Origin: Streptosporangium canum
GTDB lineage: Bacteria > Actinomycetota > Actinomycetes > Streptosporangiales > Streptosporangiaceae
Direction: 5' to 3'
Length of the DNA: 64,000 nucleotides
Assembly (NCBI RefSeq): GCF_900113865.1
Contig: NZ_FOQY01000038.1
Span: 1-64,000, forward strand
The position numbers were made by a program, and so were the translations under genes. Within the stretch, counting starts at the first letter, position 1; every line of letters begins with the position of its first letter. The notes beneath the pieces were generated by a model. The model was not told where the DNA came from and did no database searches. It saw only the letters and a list, made by a program, of their open reading frames with translations. Below, piece by piece: positions 24,790 to 33,749 of this stretch.

Positions 24790-25584
24790 TCAGGTCACGT
24801 CGCGGCGCATGGGGACGCCGATCGCCAGCGCGGTGGCCGTGACGGCGTAGGCCGCCAGGACGAGCGCGCCGAGCACCGGCGGCAGGAGCCGTGCCGAGGA
24901 GACGGAGATCTCCGCGGCCGCCTGGCTGATCAGGTTGAAGTTGGTAAGCGCCGCGGTGGCTCCGCCAGGCAGGTAGGGGTAGATGAGGTTGACGCCGGGA
25001 ATCAGCGCCAGCGCGTGTTCGACCATGTAGAGGTACAGGCCGAGAGCCGCGAGGGCCGCCGTCTGGTTGCGCAGCAGCGCTCCGATCCCGACGCCGAGCA
25101 TGGTGTAGACGGTCATGGCGGCGGCCAGGCGGAGCAGGAGTTCGGCGACCGTGCCCGGTCCGGCGCCGACGCTCACTCCTCGCAGCGCGGCTCCCCCGTA
25201 CAGGCCGGCCGCGGCGGACGCGGTGACCACCAGGCCGTAGGCCGCTCCCGCGACCGCGTACGTGAGCAGTTTCGCGGCCAGCACGGTCTGCCGCCGGGGG
25301 GCGAACAGGAAGGTGAAGGTGATCGTCTTGTGCCGGTATTCCGAGGTCACAGCGGTCGCCCCGAACAGCGCGGGGACGATCACGGTCAGGCCGGTCAGGC
25401 TGAGGACCGTGCGGACGCCCTCCTCCGTCCGCACGCCCGGCATCGAAGGCTCGAAGTTCTCCGGCCCGACCAGCGTGGCCAGGCCGACCAGGACGCCACC
25501 GCAGACGACGGCGGCGAGCGGCCCCCACCTCCACAGCGCCGTCGTGAACAGCCTGCGGAACTCCGCCTTGACGAGCCGCCTCAT
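24790..25584 (-). CDS. ABC transporter permease (ABC-2 type)
   Basis: 264 residues, about six membrane segments. The N-terminal MRRLVKAEFRRLFTTALWRWG and the motif AVTSEYRHKTITFTFLFAPRRQTVLAAKL are typical of ABC-2 permeases of the YtrC/CcmB-like type. Its start overlaps the ATPase stop by 4 bp. Works with the ATPase; the divergent YtrA-like regulator suggests a stress-induced exporter or antibiotic-resistance role. Confidence 0.88.
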   Translation of the reverse strand: MRRLVKAEFRRLFTTALWRWGPLAAVVCGGVLVGLATLVGPENFEPSMPGVRTEEGVRTVLSLTGLTVIVPALFGATAVTSEYRHKTITFTFLFAPRRQTVLAAKLLTYAVAGAAYGLVVTASAAAGLYGGAALRGVSVGAGPGTVAELLLRLAAAMTVYTMLGVGIGALLRNQTAALAALGLYLYMVEHALALIPGVNLIYPYLPGGATAALTNFNLISQAAAEISVSSARLLPPVLGALVLAAYAVTATALAIGVPMRRDVT

Positions 25585-26297
25585 GCGGCACCTCCTGTCA
25601 GACGCAGGAACGCCTGCTCGAGGGTGGATCCGTCGCCGGTCAGGCCGGCCAGCGGCCCGGCGCTCATCAGCCGCCCGCGGCGGATGACGAGGACCTGGTC
25701 GACCATCTGCTCGGCCTCGCTCAGCACGTGACTGGAGACCAGGACGGTGCGGCCCTCGTCGGCCATCGCGCGGAGGAAGCGGCGCAGCCAGGCGATGCCT
25801 TCCGGGTCGAGCCCGTTGCCGGGCTCGTCGAGCACCAGCACCGGGGGATCGCCCAGCATCGCGGTGGCGAGGTTGAGCCGCTGCCGCATCCCGGTGGAGA
25901 ACCCGCGGACCGGGCGGTCGGCGAACTCCGGCATGCCCAGCAGGTCCACGACCTCGTCGATCCGGCGCTCGGAGCAGCCGATCATGTCGCCGTAGACGCG
26001 CAGGTGATTGCGCGCGCTACGGCCCGGGTGGAAGCTCGACGCGTCGAGAACCGCGCCGACCGTGCGGGCGGGGTGAGTGAGGTCGGCGTACCGCCTGCCG
26101 CCGATCGTCGCGGTGCCCGAGGTGGGCCGGACCAGCCCCAGGAGCATGCGCAGGGTCGTGGTCTTCCCGGCGCCGTTCGGGCCCAGAAAGCCGGTCACCA
26201 CCCCGGGCTCCACCGTGAAGCTCAGATCGGTGACGGCGGCCACCTGGCCGAAGTGCCTGGTCAGGCCCCGAACCATCACCTGGTTCGACATCGTCAT
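25581..26297 (-). CDS. ABC transporter ATP-binding protein
   Basis: 238 residues from ATG at 26297 (MTMSNQVMVRGLTRHFG), chosen because GGGA lies 6-7 bases upstream; an ATG at 26315 is also open. Walker A LGPNGAGKTTT, a degenerate signature FSTGMRQR (usually LSGG/FSxGM), Walker B PVLVLDEPGNGLDP and switch SSHVLSEAEQ. The FSxGM variant is typical of DrrA/BcrA-type exporters and bacitracin-type ABC systems. Divergent from the GntR gene. Confidence 0.9.
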   Translation of the reverse strand: MTMSNQVMVRGLTRHFGQVAAVTDLSFTVEPGVVTGFLGPNGAGKTTTLRMLLGLVRPTSGTATIGGRRYADLTHPARTVGAVLDASSFHPGRSARNHLRVYGDMIGCSERRIDEVVDLLGMPEFADRPVRGFSTGMRQRLNLATAMLGDPPVLVLDEPGNGLDPEGIAWLRRFLRAMADEGRTVLVSSHVLSEAEQMVDQVLVIRRGRLMSAGPLAGLTGDGSTLEQAFLRLTGGAA

Positions 26298-26319
26298 CAG
26301 AATGTCCCATCTCATGTAT

Positions 26320-26342
26320 CTGTTCTATTATTTGTATAACAG
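26320..26342. promoter_or_regulatory. candidate YtrA/GntR operator between divergent genes
   Basis: AT-rich stretch with CTGTT ... AACAG half-sites (26320-26324 and 26338-26342) in the 59-bp gap between the ATPase and the GntR regulator. It contains TATTAT and TATAAC boxes for either direction. The dyad is short, so this is a positional guess. Confidence 0.35.
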
Positions 26343-26356
26343 CTATAGTTGGCGCC

Positions 26357-26758
26357 GTGCAACTGACGCTCGATCTCGACAGCGAGGTCCCGATCTACCA
26401 GCAGATCCGGGATCGGATCGTGGAAGCCATCGCCGACGGCGCCCTGGCGGCCGGCGCGGCCCTGCCCTCCACCCGGCAACTGGGCATGGATCTGGCGATC
26501 AACTTCCACACCGTGAACAAGGCCTACGACCTGCTGCGCCGGCAGGGATTCATCCGGATCAACCGCAAGAGCGGTGCCGTGGTGCGGCGCGACCGGCTGT
26601 CCGGCCCGCCCGAAGCCGGCTTCGCCGACGAATGGCAGAGCAGGCTGCGCACGCTGCTCGCCGAGGCCGTCGCCCAGGGGCTCTCCCCGCAGGAGGTCCA
26701 GCAACGCGCGGGTAGCGTGCTGGAGTCATTCGCCACACCGAAGGGATCAATGACATGA
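26357..26758 (+). CDS. GntR-family regulator, YtrA subfamily
   Basis: 133 residues, GTG start. Winged helix: EVPIYQQIRDRIVEAIADGALAAGAALPSTRQLGMDLAINFHTVNKAYDLLRRQGFIRINRKSGAVV. Only a short C-terminal helix follows (~50 residues), the YtrA layout, in which the regulator represses an adjacent ABC transporter. Divergent from that transporter and overlapping the next gene by 4 bp. Confidence 0.92.
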   Translation: MQLTLDLDSEVPIYQQIRDRIVEAIADGALAAGAALPSTRQLGMDLAINFHTVNKAYDLLRRQGFIRINRKSGAVVRRDRLSGPPEAGFADEWQSRLRTLLAEAVAQGLSPQEVQQRAGSVLESFATPKGSMT

Positions 26759-27876
26759 CCATGCTGCTCGTCGCCGACCTGCTGCTCGTCGCGCTGGTCA
26801 CGGCGGCGGCATGGGCGATGCCCGCGCTGGCGCGCCCAAGCCTGCCGTTCGGCGTGCGCGTCCCTCCCGGCCGCGTCACCGACCGGGCCGTCACCGAGCA
26901 GCGCCGCGTCTACCCGCGCCGCGTCCTCGGCCTGGGCGTGCTCGCCGCGCTCGTCTCGCCTCCGCTGCTCATGCTCGGCGGGCCCGAGCGGGTGCCGGCC
27001 CTCGTCCCGGCGGTTCTGGTGCCGGCCGACGCGGTCGCCTACTACCTGGCATACCGCGCGGTGCGGACGGCCAAGCGCCGCGGGAACTGGTACGCCGGAA
27101 GCCGGCAGGGCGTCACCGCGGACACCACGCTGCGCACCGATCCCGTACGCGTGCCGTGGCTCTGGCTCGCTCCCGCCGCCCTCGTCCTGATCGCCGGCGC
27201 GGTCACCGGGATCACCCGGTACGGCGGGCTGCCGGCGACCCTGCCCACCCAGCGCGGGATGGGCGTGGACCTCGCACACCGCGTGAGCACCACCCCGCCG
27301 ATCGCCTTCGCCCCCGTCCTGGTCCAGGCCGTCCTCACCGTGCTCATGCCGCTGCTGGCCGCCGGGCTGACGCGTGCCCGCCCGGAGCTCGACGCCGCCC
27401 GTCCCGCCGGGTCCGCCCGCCGTTACCGCGCCTACCTGAAGGGGGTGCTCAGGCTCGCCTTCGCCACCGCCGCGTGCGCGAACCTGAGCGTGTTCCTCAT
27501 CGCCCTGCAGATCTGGGAGATCCTGCGGCCCTCGGTGATCGTGACCGTCGTCACCTACCTGCCCCTGGGCGCCGCCCTGGTGGCCTGGATCGTCTTCGAG
27601 CTCCGCGTCGGCCAGGCCGGGCATCGGCTCCCGCCGGAGCCCGGCGAGGAGGCCGAGGACTCCGATCTCGTGCAGCGCGACGACGACCGGCACTGGCACC
27701 TCGGCGGGTTCGTCTACGCCAACCGCGCCGACCCCGCCCTCTACGTGCACCAGCGGGCAGGCGGCGCCAGCTGGACGATGAACCTCGGCCATCCCCTCAC
27801 CTGGGCGGTCCTGGCGGCCGTGCTCGCCGTCGCCCTGCTCGCCGCCGCCGGGGCCATCCCGCTGCCCGCCCGTTGA
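26755..27876 (+). CDS. DUF1648/DUF5808 membrane protein
   Basis: 373 residues with about seven membrane helices. The central TRYGGLPATLPTQRG part is DUF1648-like; the C-terminal DDDRHWHLGGFVYANRADPALYVHQRAGGASWTMNLGHP is the DUF5808 module. Such proteins are often coupled to YtrA-type GntR genes, as here (ATGA overlap), and are thought to sit in cell-envelope stress responses. Biochemical role unknown. Confidence 0.85.
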   Translation: MTMLLVADLLLVALVTAAAWAMPALARPSLPFGVRVPPGRVTDRAVTEQRRVYPRRVLGLGVLAALVSPPLLMLGGPERVPALVPAVLVPADAVAYYLAYRAVRTAKRRGNWYAGSRQGVTADTTLRTDPVRVPWLWLAPAALVLIAGAVTGITRYGGLPATLPTQRGMGVDLAHRVSTTPPIAFAPVLVQAVLTVLMPLLAAGLTRARPELDAARPAGSARRYRAYLKGVLRLAFATAACANLSVFLIALQIWEILRPSVIVTVVTYLPLGAALVAWIVFELRVGQAGHRLPPEPGEEAEDSDLVQRDDDRHWHLGGFVYANRADPALYVHQRAGGASWTMNLGHPLTWAVLAAVLAVALLAAAGAIPLPAR

Positions 27877-27983
27877 GATCCGTACGCCGCCAGGCGGCCG
27901 CGGAAGCGGCGGCGACCATAGCATGCCCGCCGGGGACGTACCGTGATCGGCACAGGTTTCGCCCCGGGAAAGGTGCCGCCGCT

Positions 27984-28979
27984 GTGACGACCACCATCGA
28001 TGACGACGTGCTGATCCTGTCCGACCACGACGAAGAAGACCGCTCCGCCGGTGCCGCGGCGACCGCTGCCAGCTCTGATGCGGTCAAGGACTACCTCCGG
28101 CGGATCGGCAAGGTCGCGCTGCTGTCGGCCGAGCAGGAGGTCGAGCTCGCCCGGCGCATCGAGGCCGGGCTGTTCGCCGCCGAGTGCCTCGGCACGGAGG
28201 CCAAGGCGCCGTCCGCGGATGTGCGGGCGGAGCTGGAATGGCTGGCCGAGGACGGCCTGCGCGCCAAGAACCACCTCCTGGAGGCCAACCTCCGGCTGGT
28301 CGTCTCGATCGCCAAGCGCCACACCGGCCGCGGCATGGCCTTCGCCGACCTGATCCAGGAGGGCAACCTCGGACTGATCCGCGCGGCGGAGAAGTTCGAC
28401 TACACCAAGGGGTTCAAGTTCTCCACCTACGCCACCTGGTGGATCAAGCAGGCCGTCACCCGCGCGCTGGCCGACCAGGCCCGCACCATCCGGATCCCGG
28501 TGCACATGGTCGAGGTGATCAACAAGGTGGCCCGGGTGCAGCGGCAGATGATGGTCACCCTCGGCCGCGAGCCCAGCCCGCAGGAGCTCGCCGTCGAGCT
28601 GGACATGACGGTGGAGAAGATCACCGAGGTGCAGAAGTACGGGCGTGAGCCGATCTCCCTGCACACCCCCCTCGGCGCCGAGGGCGATGCCGAGTTCGGC
28701 GACGTGATCGAGGACTCCGAGGCGATCCTGCCCGAGGAGGCGGTGACCTTCGTCCTGCTGCAGCGGCAGCTGCACGCGGTGCTGGACGCGTTGTCCGAGC
28801 GTGAGGCCGGCGTGGTGCGCCTGCGGTTCGGGCTGGCCGACGGCCAGCCCAAGACCCTGGACGAGATCGGCAAGGTGTTCGGCGTCACCCGGGAACGGAT
28901 CCGCCAGATCGAGTCCAAGACCATGTCCAAGCTGCGCCACCCGGTCCGCGCCCGGGCGCTGCGCGACTACCTGGGGTGA
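27984..28979 (+). CDS. group 2 RpoD-like sigma-70 factor
   Basis: 331 residues from GTG at 27984, with GGGAAAGG upstream. Region 1.2 DAVKDYLRRIGKVALLSAEQEVELARRIE, region 2 LRLVVSIAKRHTGRGMAFADLIQEGNLGLIRAAEKFDYTKGFKFSTYATWWIKQAVTRAL, region 3 and region 4 LDEIGKVFGVTRERIRQIESKTMSKLRHP. It lacks the long acidic N-terminal region of the principal HrdB, matching the non-essential HrdA/C/D-type factors. It recognises promoters much like the housekeeping factor. Confidence 0.93.
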   Translation: MTTTIDDDVLILSDHDEEDRSAGAAATAASSDAVKDYLRRIGKVALLSAEQEVELARRIEAGLFAAECLGTEAKAPSADVRAELEWLAEDGLRAKNHLLEANLRLVVSIAKRHTGRGMAFADLIQEGNLGLIRAAEKFDYTKGFKFSTYATWWIKQAVTRALADQARTIRIPVHMVEVINKVARVQRQMMVTLGREPSPQELAVELDMTVEKITEVQKYGREPISLHTPLGAEGDAEFGDVIEDSEAILPEEAVTFVLLQRQLHAVLDALSEREAGVVRLRFGLADGQPKTLDEIGKVFGVTRERIRQIESKTMSKLRHPVRARALRDYLG

Positions 28980-29055
28980 GTCTCCGTCCGGGATGAACGT
29001 CACGAGGTGGCGGGGATGTCCTCAGCGGGCCGGAGCACGTGGGGGACGTCGTGAA

Positions 29056-29090
29056 ACGGCCCGGGCACGGGGATGCCGTGCCCGGGCCGT
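29056..29090. terminator. strong hairpin after the sigma factor gene
   Basis: ACGGCCCGGGCACG, 7-base loop, CGTGCCCGGGCCGT: a perfect 14-bp stem, 77 bases after the sigma stop and 36 bases before the convergent secreted-protein stop. No T-run. Serves either direction. Confidence 0.7.
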
Positions 29091-29125
29091 CGCACCGGCC
29101 CTCGATCAGGGGCGCAAGCGGATGC

Positions 29126-29956
29126 TCAAGGGGTCGGGGTCGGGGTGACCGTTGCCGTCACGCTGGGGGTCGGGGCCGGCGTCTGCGGGGGTGTCGGGGC
29201 CGGAGTGGGCGGCACGGTGGGCGTTTCGGTCACCGTCGGGGTCGGGGTCTGCGGCGGTGTGGGGCAGGGCGTGGGGGTCCGCCACCTGGCCGTGCCGGGC
29301 CACCACTGCCGGTGATGCCACCGGTCGTTGCCGCGCGGGCTCTTCCTGCCCTGCCGCGACAGGTCGTAGACATAGGCGGCCGTCGCCGTCGCGCCCTCTC
29401 GCGTCGAGGTCAGGGCCACCCAGTCCCCCTGCCTGACCTCGCTGTTGCCGCGCTTGCCCGCGACGACGCGGGTGGTGTCGGTGATCGTGTACACCTGTTC
29501 GAAGCCGTCGCGGCTCCGCACGGTGATCGTTTCTTCGGTCACGGCCGTCGCCTCGCCCGTCTGCGCGAACACCGTGACGAACACGCACGGGTCCTCCGTC
29601 CCCGCCAGGAACTCGCCGTGCACCGCGCCGGTCAACTCCAGGGGGTGCACGGTGGGCAGCGCCGTGGCTGTGGGCGTAGGGGTGGGGGTCTCGGCCGGCG
29701 GCTCGGTGGGGGTCTCGGCCGGTGGCTCGGTGGGAGTCGCCGTGGGTGTCTCGCTGACCGTCTGCGTCGGGGTGGGTGTCTCCGCGGGCGGCGGCGCGGG
29801 CGTCGCCGCCGACGCCGCGGCCATCCCGATGCCGCCCGACGTCAGCAGCACCACGGCCGCGGCGACGGTCAGCGGCCGCTGAACGCTCCGGCGTGGTCCG
29901 CCCGCTCCGATCGGCTCCTGTCCGTTCGGCTTGTCACGGTTGGTTGGTATCACCAT
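29126..29956 (-). CDS. secreted protein with Pro/Thr repeats flanking a DUF5666-like domain
   Basis: 276 residues. N-terminal charged region, then a hydrophobic helix (PLTVAAAVVLLTSGGIGMAAASA) as signal. Two low-complexity Pro/Thr/Glu tracts (PTPTQTVSETPTATPTEPPAETPTEPP... and the C-terminal PTPPQTPTPTVTETPTVPP...) enclose a folded ~110-residue domain (LELTGAVHGEFLAGTEDP...VTEETITVRSRDG...VVAGKRGNSEVRQGDWVALTST), an OB-like fold seen in DUF5666 proteins. The tracts probably span the wall. Substrate or role unknown. Confidence 0.75.
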   Translation of the reverse strand: MVIPTNRDKPNGQEPIGAGGPRRSVQRPLTVAAAVVLLTSGGIGMAAASAATPAPPPAETPTPTQTVSETPTATPTEPPAETPTEPPAETPTPTPTATALPTVHPLELTGAVHGEFLAGTEDPCVFVTVFAQTGEATAVTEETITVRSRDGFEQVYTITDTTRVVAGKRGNSEVRQGDWVALTSTREGATATAAYVYDLSRQGRKSPRGNDRWHHRQWWPGTARWRTPTPCPTPPQTPTPTVTETPTVPPTPAPTPPQTPAPTPSVTATVTPTPTP

Positions 29957-30327
29957 GTCCTCCCGTCTGGGGTGTCCCGATTGAACGCCCGCCGGCCTGA
30001 GGCGATGTGAGCTCGTCGTTCACCCGCCCCGCCGCGGATGACGATCACGGCGGATCCGCCGCAACGATCTTCCAACGGGCATCCGAAGCCTGCCCCCTCC
30101 CGCACGGCCCATGCGGCCGACCGGCGGCCCGGCCTCGCGTGCCGCCGCCTTCCACCAGCTCACCCCGGCGATACACCCCGGGAGAAAATCCGGTGCGGGC
30201 GGTACGGGCCCGGCCGGGGAGGCCGGGCATCGCCCGGAACCCCAGGACGCCAGCAGATCTCCGGCACCGTACGGCAAAGCCCTGGCCCGCGGTGGTTCGG
30301 CCGTCCCACCGTGGGCAGGCGGTACAC
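29957..30327. other. intergenic, secreted protein / epimerase
   Basis: 371 bases between divergent genes. No recognisable gene or remnant on either strand; GC-rich with an open reading frame (30007-) continuous with the epimerase that lacks any family resemblance before the ATG at 30328. Should contain both promoters. Confidence 0.35.
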
Positions 30328-31377
30328 ATGCGCGTAGTAGTCGTCGGTGCGACCGGGAACGTGGGCACAAGCGTGGTGTCCGCCCTCGCATCCGACCAGA
30401 ACATCACCTCCGTCGTGGGCCTGGCCCGGCGGCTGCCGGACTGGCGGCCGGACAGGACCACTTGGCATGCCGTGGACATCGGCACCGGCGACCTGGAGCC
30501 GTATCTCGCCGGCGCCGACGCGGTGGTGCATCTGGCGTGGCTGTTCCAGCCCACGCGCGATCCGGTGACGACCTGGCGGACCAACGTCCTGGGCAGCACG
30601 CGGGTCTTCGAGGCCGCCGCACGGCACAACGTCCCCGTGCTGGTCCACGCCTCGTCGGTGGGCGCCTACTCCCCCGGCCCGAAGGACCGGCCGGTCACCG
30701 AGGACTGGCCCACCCACGGCTGGCCGGGGGCCGCCTACGGCCGGGAGAAGGCGTACGTGGAACGCGTGCTCGACGTGTTCGAGCGGGACCACCCCGGCAC
30801 CCGGGTCGTGCGGCTACGGCCGGGCTTCATCTTCAAACGGGAGGCGGCGACCGAGCAGCGCCGGCTGTTCGGGGGGCCGTTCGTGCCCCAGCGGCTGGTA
30901 CGGCCGAGCCTGATCCCCATCGTCCCCGACACCCCCGGGCTCATGTTCCAGGCGGTCCACGCCGAGGACGTCGGCGAGGCCTACCGCCTGGCGGTCACCC
31001 GGCCGGTGTCGGGCGCCTTCAACATCGCCGCCGATCCCGTGATCGAACCGTCCGTGCTGGCCGAGCTGCTCGGCGCCCGCCTGGTGCCCGTCTCCGGCTG
31101 GGCGCTCAGGAGTGCCGCCGCCCTGGCCTGGCACATGCGTCTGACCCCCGCCGCACCCGGCCTGGTCGACCTGGTGCTCAGAATGCCGATCATGGATGTC
31201 ACCCGCGCCCGTACCGAGCTCGGCTGGCAGCCGCGCCATACGGCGGTCGACGCCCTGAAGGAGCTGCTGGAGGGCCTGCGCACCTCCGCGGGCATGGACA
31301 CCCCGCCCCTGTCGCCCGGCGCCGGCGGTCCCGCGCGGGCCGGCGAGCTGGCGAGCGGGGTCGGCGGCCGGCCGTAG
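30328..31377 (+). CDS. NAD-dependent epimerase/dehydratase family protein
   Basis: 349 residues from ATG at 30328 (MRVVVVGATGNVGTSVVSAL). Extended-SDR features: GATGNVG nucleotide loop, DAVVHLAW, active-site HASSVGAY and YGREKAYVE (YxxxK). Then the substrate region RLRPGFIFKRE. Acts on a nucleotide sugar or other alcohol; substrate unknown. The stop (31375-31377) directly abuts the catalase fragment, so the downstream end is a deletion junction. Confidence 0.88.
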   Translation: MRVVVVGATGNVGTSVVSALASDQNITSVVGLARRLPDWRPDRTTWHAVDIGTGDLEPYLAGADAVVHLAWLFQPTRDPVTTWRTNVLGSTRVFEAAARHNVPVLVHASSVGAYSPGPKDRPVTEDWPTHGWPGAAYGREKAYVERVLDVFERDHPGTRVVRLRPGFIFKREAATEQRRLFGGPFVPQRLVRPSLIPIVPDTPGLMFQAVHAEDVGEAYRLAVTRPVSGAFNIAADPVIEPSVLAELLGARLVPVSGWALRSAAALAWHMRLTPAAPGLVDLVLRMPIMDVTRARTELGWQPRHTAVDALKELLEGLRTSAGMDTPPLSPGAGGPARAGELASGVGGRP

Positions 31378-31378
31378 A

Positions 31379-31942
31379 GGGCAGGAGAGCTACCACCCCA
31401 ACTCCCTGGGCGGCGGCTGCCCCGCGGTCGGCGGCGAGGGCGCCTACACGCACCACCAGGAGCGGGTGGACGGCAACAAGATCCGCAAGCGCAGCGAGAG
31501 CTTCGGCGACCACTACAGCCAGGCCACCCTGTTCTGGAACAGCATTGCCGACTGGGAGAAGGAGCACATCGTCGCGGCCTTCCGCTTCGAACTCGGGAAG
31601 GTGGACCACGTCCACATCCGCGAGGGGGTGGTCCGCAACCTCAACCAGGTCGACCACGACCTGGCCGTCATGGTCGCCGAGGGCGTCGGCGTGGAGCCGC
31701 CCGCAGAGGCCGCCGTCCCCAACCACGGCCACGGCTCCCCGGCCCTCAGCCAGGGCCACGACCCGGTGCGGAGCGTCGCGACCAGGAAGATCGCCATTCT
31801 CGCCGCCGACGGCGTCGACGCCGCCCAGGTGGAGGGCGTGCGGGCGGCCCTCACCCCCGAGGGGGCGGTGTGCGAGGTGCTGGCGGCGCGGGACGGCGCC
31901 GTACAGGGCGAGGGCGGTGAGCAGGTCCCGGTCACGGCCGGT
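31379..31942 (+). pseudogene. internal fragment of a large-subunit catalase (KatE type)
   Basis: The frame begins QESYHPNSLGGGCPAVGGEG directly after the epimerase stop. It continues through KIRKRSESFGDHYSQATLFWNS, EKEHIVAAFRFELGKVDHVHIREGVVRNLNQVD and into the DJ-1/amidotransferase-like C-terminal domain (RKIAILAADGVDAAQVEGVRAALTPEGAV), losing similarity near 31940. The heme domain and active-site His/Tyr are gone, as is the end of the C-terminal domain. No start codon or ribosome site. A large-subunit catalase is ~700 residues; about 185 remain. Confidence 0.88.
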
Positions 31943-32012
31943 GCCCCTCGACGTCGCTCCCGGCGCCCCGTCACCCAGGTGAGGAGGCGCCGGGACGGGG
32001 CAGGGGACGGAC

Positions 32013-32978
32013 ATGGCGACGCAGCTCTCCCTGGAGGGAGTCACCCGACCGGCCGGGGGCACGGAGGAACGGCCGGGAGCGAGAAGGATCCTCGTCGGCA
32101 CGGCCTCGTGGACGGACAGGTCCCTGCTGGAGTCGGGCTGGTATCCCGACGACGTGTCCACCCCCGCCGCCCGCCTGGCCTACTACGCGTCGCGGTTGCC
32201 GATCGTCGAGGTGGACGCCACCTACTACCACCCGCCGGCGCAGCGCACCGTGGAGGCCTGGCGTGACCGCACCCCGCGGGACTTCACCTTCAACGTCAAG
32301 GCCTTCTCCCTGCTGACCAACCACCCCACCCGGCCGGAGTCCCTCTACAAGGACCTGCGGGACAGGCTCGGTACGCCGAAGCGGACGGTCTACCTGCGCG
32401 ACGTCGGTACGGAGATCGCCGAGGAGGTCTGGCAGCGGTTCCTCAGCGCGCTCAGGCCGTTGCACGAGGCGGGGAAGCTGGGGACGCTGCTCTTCCAGTT
32501 CCCGCCGTGGTTCCCGATCGGGCAGGGCAACCGGCGCTACATCCTCGAATGCGCGCGACGCTGCGGGCCCATGCGCATGTGCGTCGAGTTCCGCAACCAC
32601 ACCTGGATGGAGGAGGAGAACCGCGCCGAGACCCTCGGCTTCCTCGCCTCGCACGACATCCCCTACGTCTGCGTCGACATGCCGCAGGGGCATCCGTCGT
32701 CGATCCCGCCGGTCCTGGCCGCGACCTCCGACCTCGCCGTGGTCCGCCTGCACGGCCACTCCGGCAAGTGGACCAGCAAGAAGATCGAGGAACGCTTCGC
32801 CTATCTGTACTCGGAGGCCGAGCTCGGGCGGTGGGCGGCCCGGATCCGCGAACTCGCCGGGCGGGCCTCGACCACCCATGTGCTCCTGAACAACTGCTGC
32901 GGGGACAACTCGCAGCGCAACGCGGAACGGCTCGCCGTCCTCCTCGGCGGTTCGGAGGCGGAGCGGGCTCCCGGATGA
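32013..32978 (+). CDS. DUF72 (YecE-like) protein
   Basis: 321 residues with GAGGAGG upstream. TIM-barrel DUF72 signature: LVGTASWTDRSLL, EVDATYYHPP, FTFNVKAFSLLTNHPT, LFQFPPWF, CVEFRNHTW, VVRLHGHS and LNNCCGDNSQRNAERL. Widely conserved; the catalytic function is not established. Standalone between the catalase fragment and the WhiB gene. Confidence 0.9.
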   Translation: MATQLSLEGVTRPAGGTEERPGARRILVGTASWTDRSLLESGWYPDDVSTPAARLAYYASRLPIVEVDATYYHPPAQRTVEAWRDRTPRDFTFNVKAFSLLTNHPTRPESLYKDLRDRLGTPKRTVYLRDVGTEIAEEVWQRFLSALRPLHEAGKLGTLLFQFPPWFPIGQGNRRYILECARRCGPMRMCVEFRNHTWMEEENRAETLGFLASHDIPYVCVDMPQGHPSSIPPVLAATSDLAVVRLHGHSGKWTSKKIEERFAYLYSEAELGRWAARIRELAGRASTTHVLLNNCCGDNSQRNAERLAVLLGGSEAERAPG

Positions 32979-33006
32979 TCGGTGGCCGCCGCCCCCCGCC
33001 CGGCGG

Positions 33007-33279
33007 TCACCGCGCCCTGCGCCTGGTCTCCGCCATGGCGGCTCTGCGCTCGTCGGGGGTGGTGCCGCCCCACACGCCGTACATCTGGTGGGTGTTCAGG
33101 GCGTAGTCCAGGCAGCGCAGCCGTACGGGGCAGCGGCGGCAGACGGCTTTGGCCTGCTCGTACTGTTGCCGTCCGGGCCCCTCGGAGGACACGGGGAAGA
33201 AGAGCTCAGGGTCCTCGGTGAGGCAGGAGGAGCGGCGGGACCAGTGAATGATGGGAATGACGGTGCCCTGAACAGACAT
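33007..33279 (-). CDS. WhiB-family Fe-S transcription factor
   Basis: 90 residues. The four cluster ligands are SCLTEDPELFFP, VCRRCPVRLRC (CxxCx5C). It is followed by the GVWGGTTPDERR turn and a basic C-terminal tail (RRAAMAETRRRAR) for DNA contact. WhiB proteins bind the sigma-A C-terminal region and respond to O2/NO via a [4Fe-4S] cluster. The subtype (WblE-like or other) cannot be settled here. Confidence 0.95.
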   Translation of the reverse strand: MSVQGTVIPIIHWSRRSSCLTEDPELFFPVSSEGPGRQQYEQAKAVCRRCPVRLRCLDYALNTHQMYGVWGGTTPDERRAAMAETRRRAR

Positions 33280-33749
33280 AGGCGGGATCCAATGAACGTG
33301 GAGAAGCTGACGGTGGGCGGCTCAACTTCTGGATCGGGTGCCCGCAGAAAACCCATTCATACCTTTTCGGATGAAAAATCACAGGGCCTTGACCTCGGTT
33401 TTCACGGGGCTCCCGGCGTCAGCGGAACCGGAAGGACCTCGGGCCGGTGATCTCGGTCTCGTCGAGGTGGTCGATCAGGTCCTCCTCCTCGCCCAGCCCG
33501 CTCTCCCTGACCAGCCGGGGCCCCATGTCACGGACCTGGCCGGCCATGTCCTCGTGGCCGATCGCGTCGAGCGCGACAGCCGCCAGCGGACCCGGAGGTC
33601 CTGCTGGGCAGGCACAAGGCGCTGAAGATCGGATATTTCAGACATCGCAGACCATTACCCCTGAGCCTGCGGAGCAAACGATCAGCCTGCCGGCGGGGAC
33701 GCGGCGCCTTCGCCGCGTCCCCGGGAACCTCCTGGACGGCGACCGGCCC
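33280..33749. other. 470-bp gap, WhiB / catalase; possible gene end
   Basis: No complete gene. On the minus strand, frame ending TGA at 33419-33421, an acidic codon-biased tail reads LDAIGHEDMAGQVRDMGPRL, then ESGLGEEEDLIDHLDETEIT, which looks like the end of a real protein. Its upstream part is out of frame with an ATG at about 33644 (MSEISDLQRLV...), suggesting a frameshifted or decayed small gene. I do not recognise a family. The WhiB promoter must also be here. Confidence 0.35.

Noticed and set aside
30111..31982. Long Arg/Gly/Pro-rich plus-strand frame over the epimerase
   Set aside because: Shadow of the real epimerase frame; no domain pattern.
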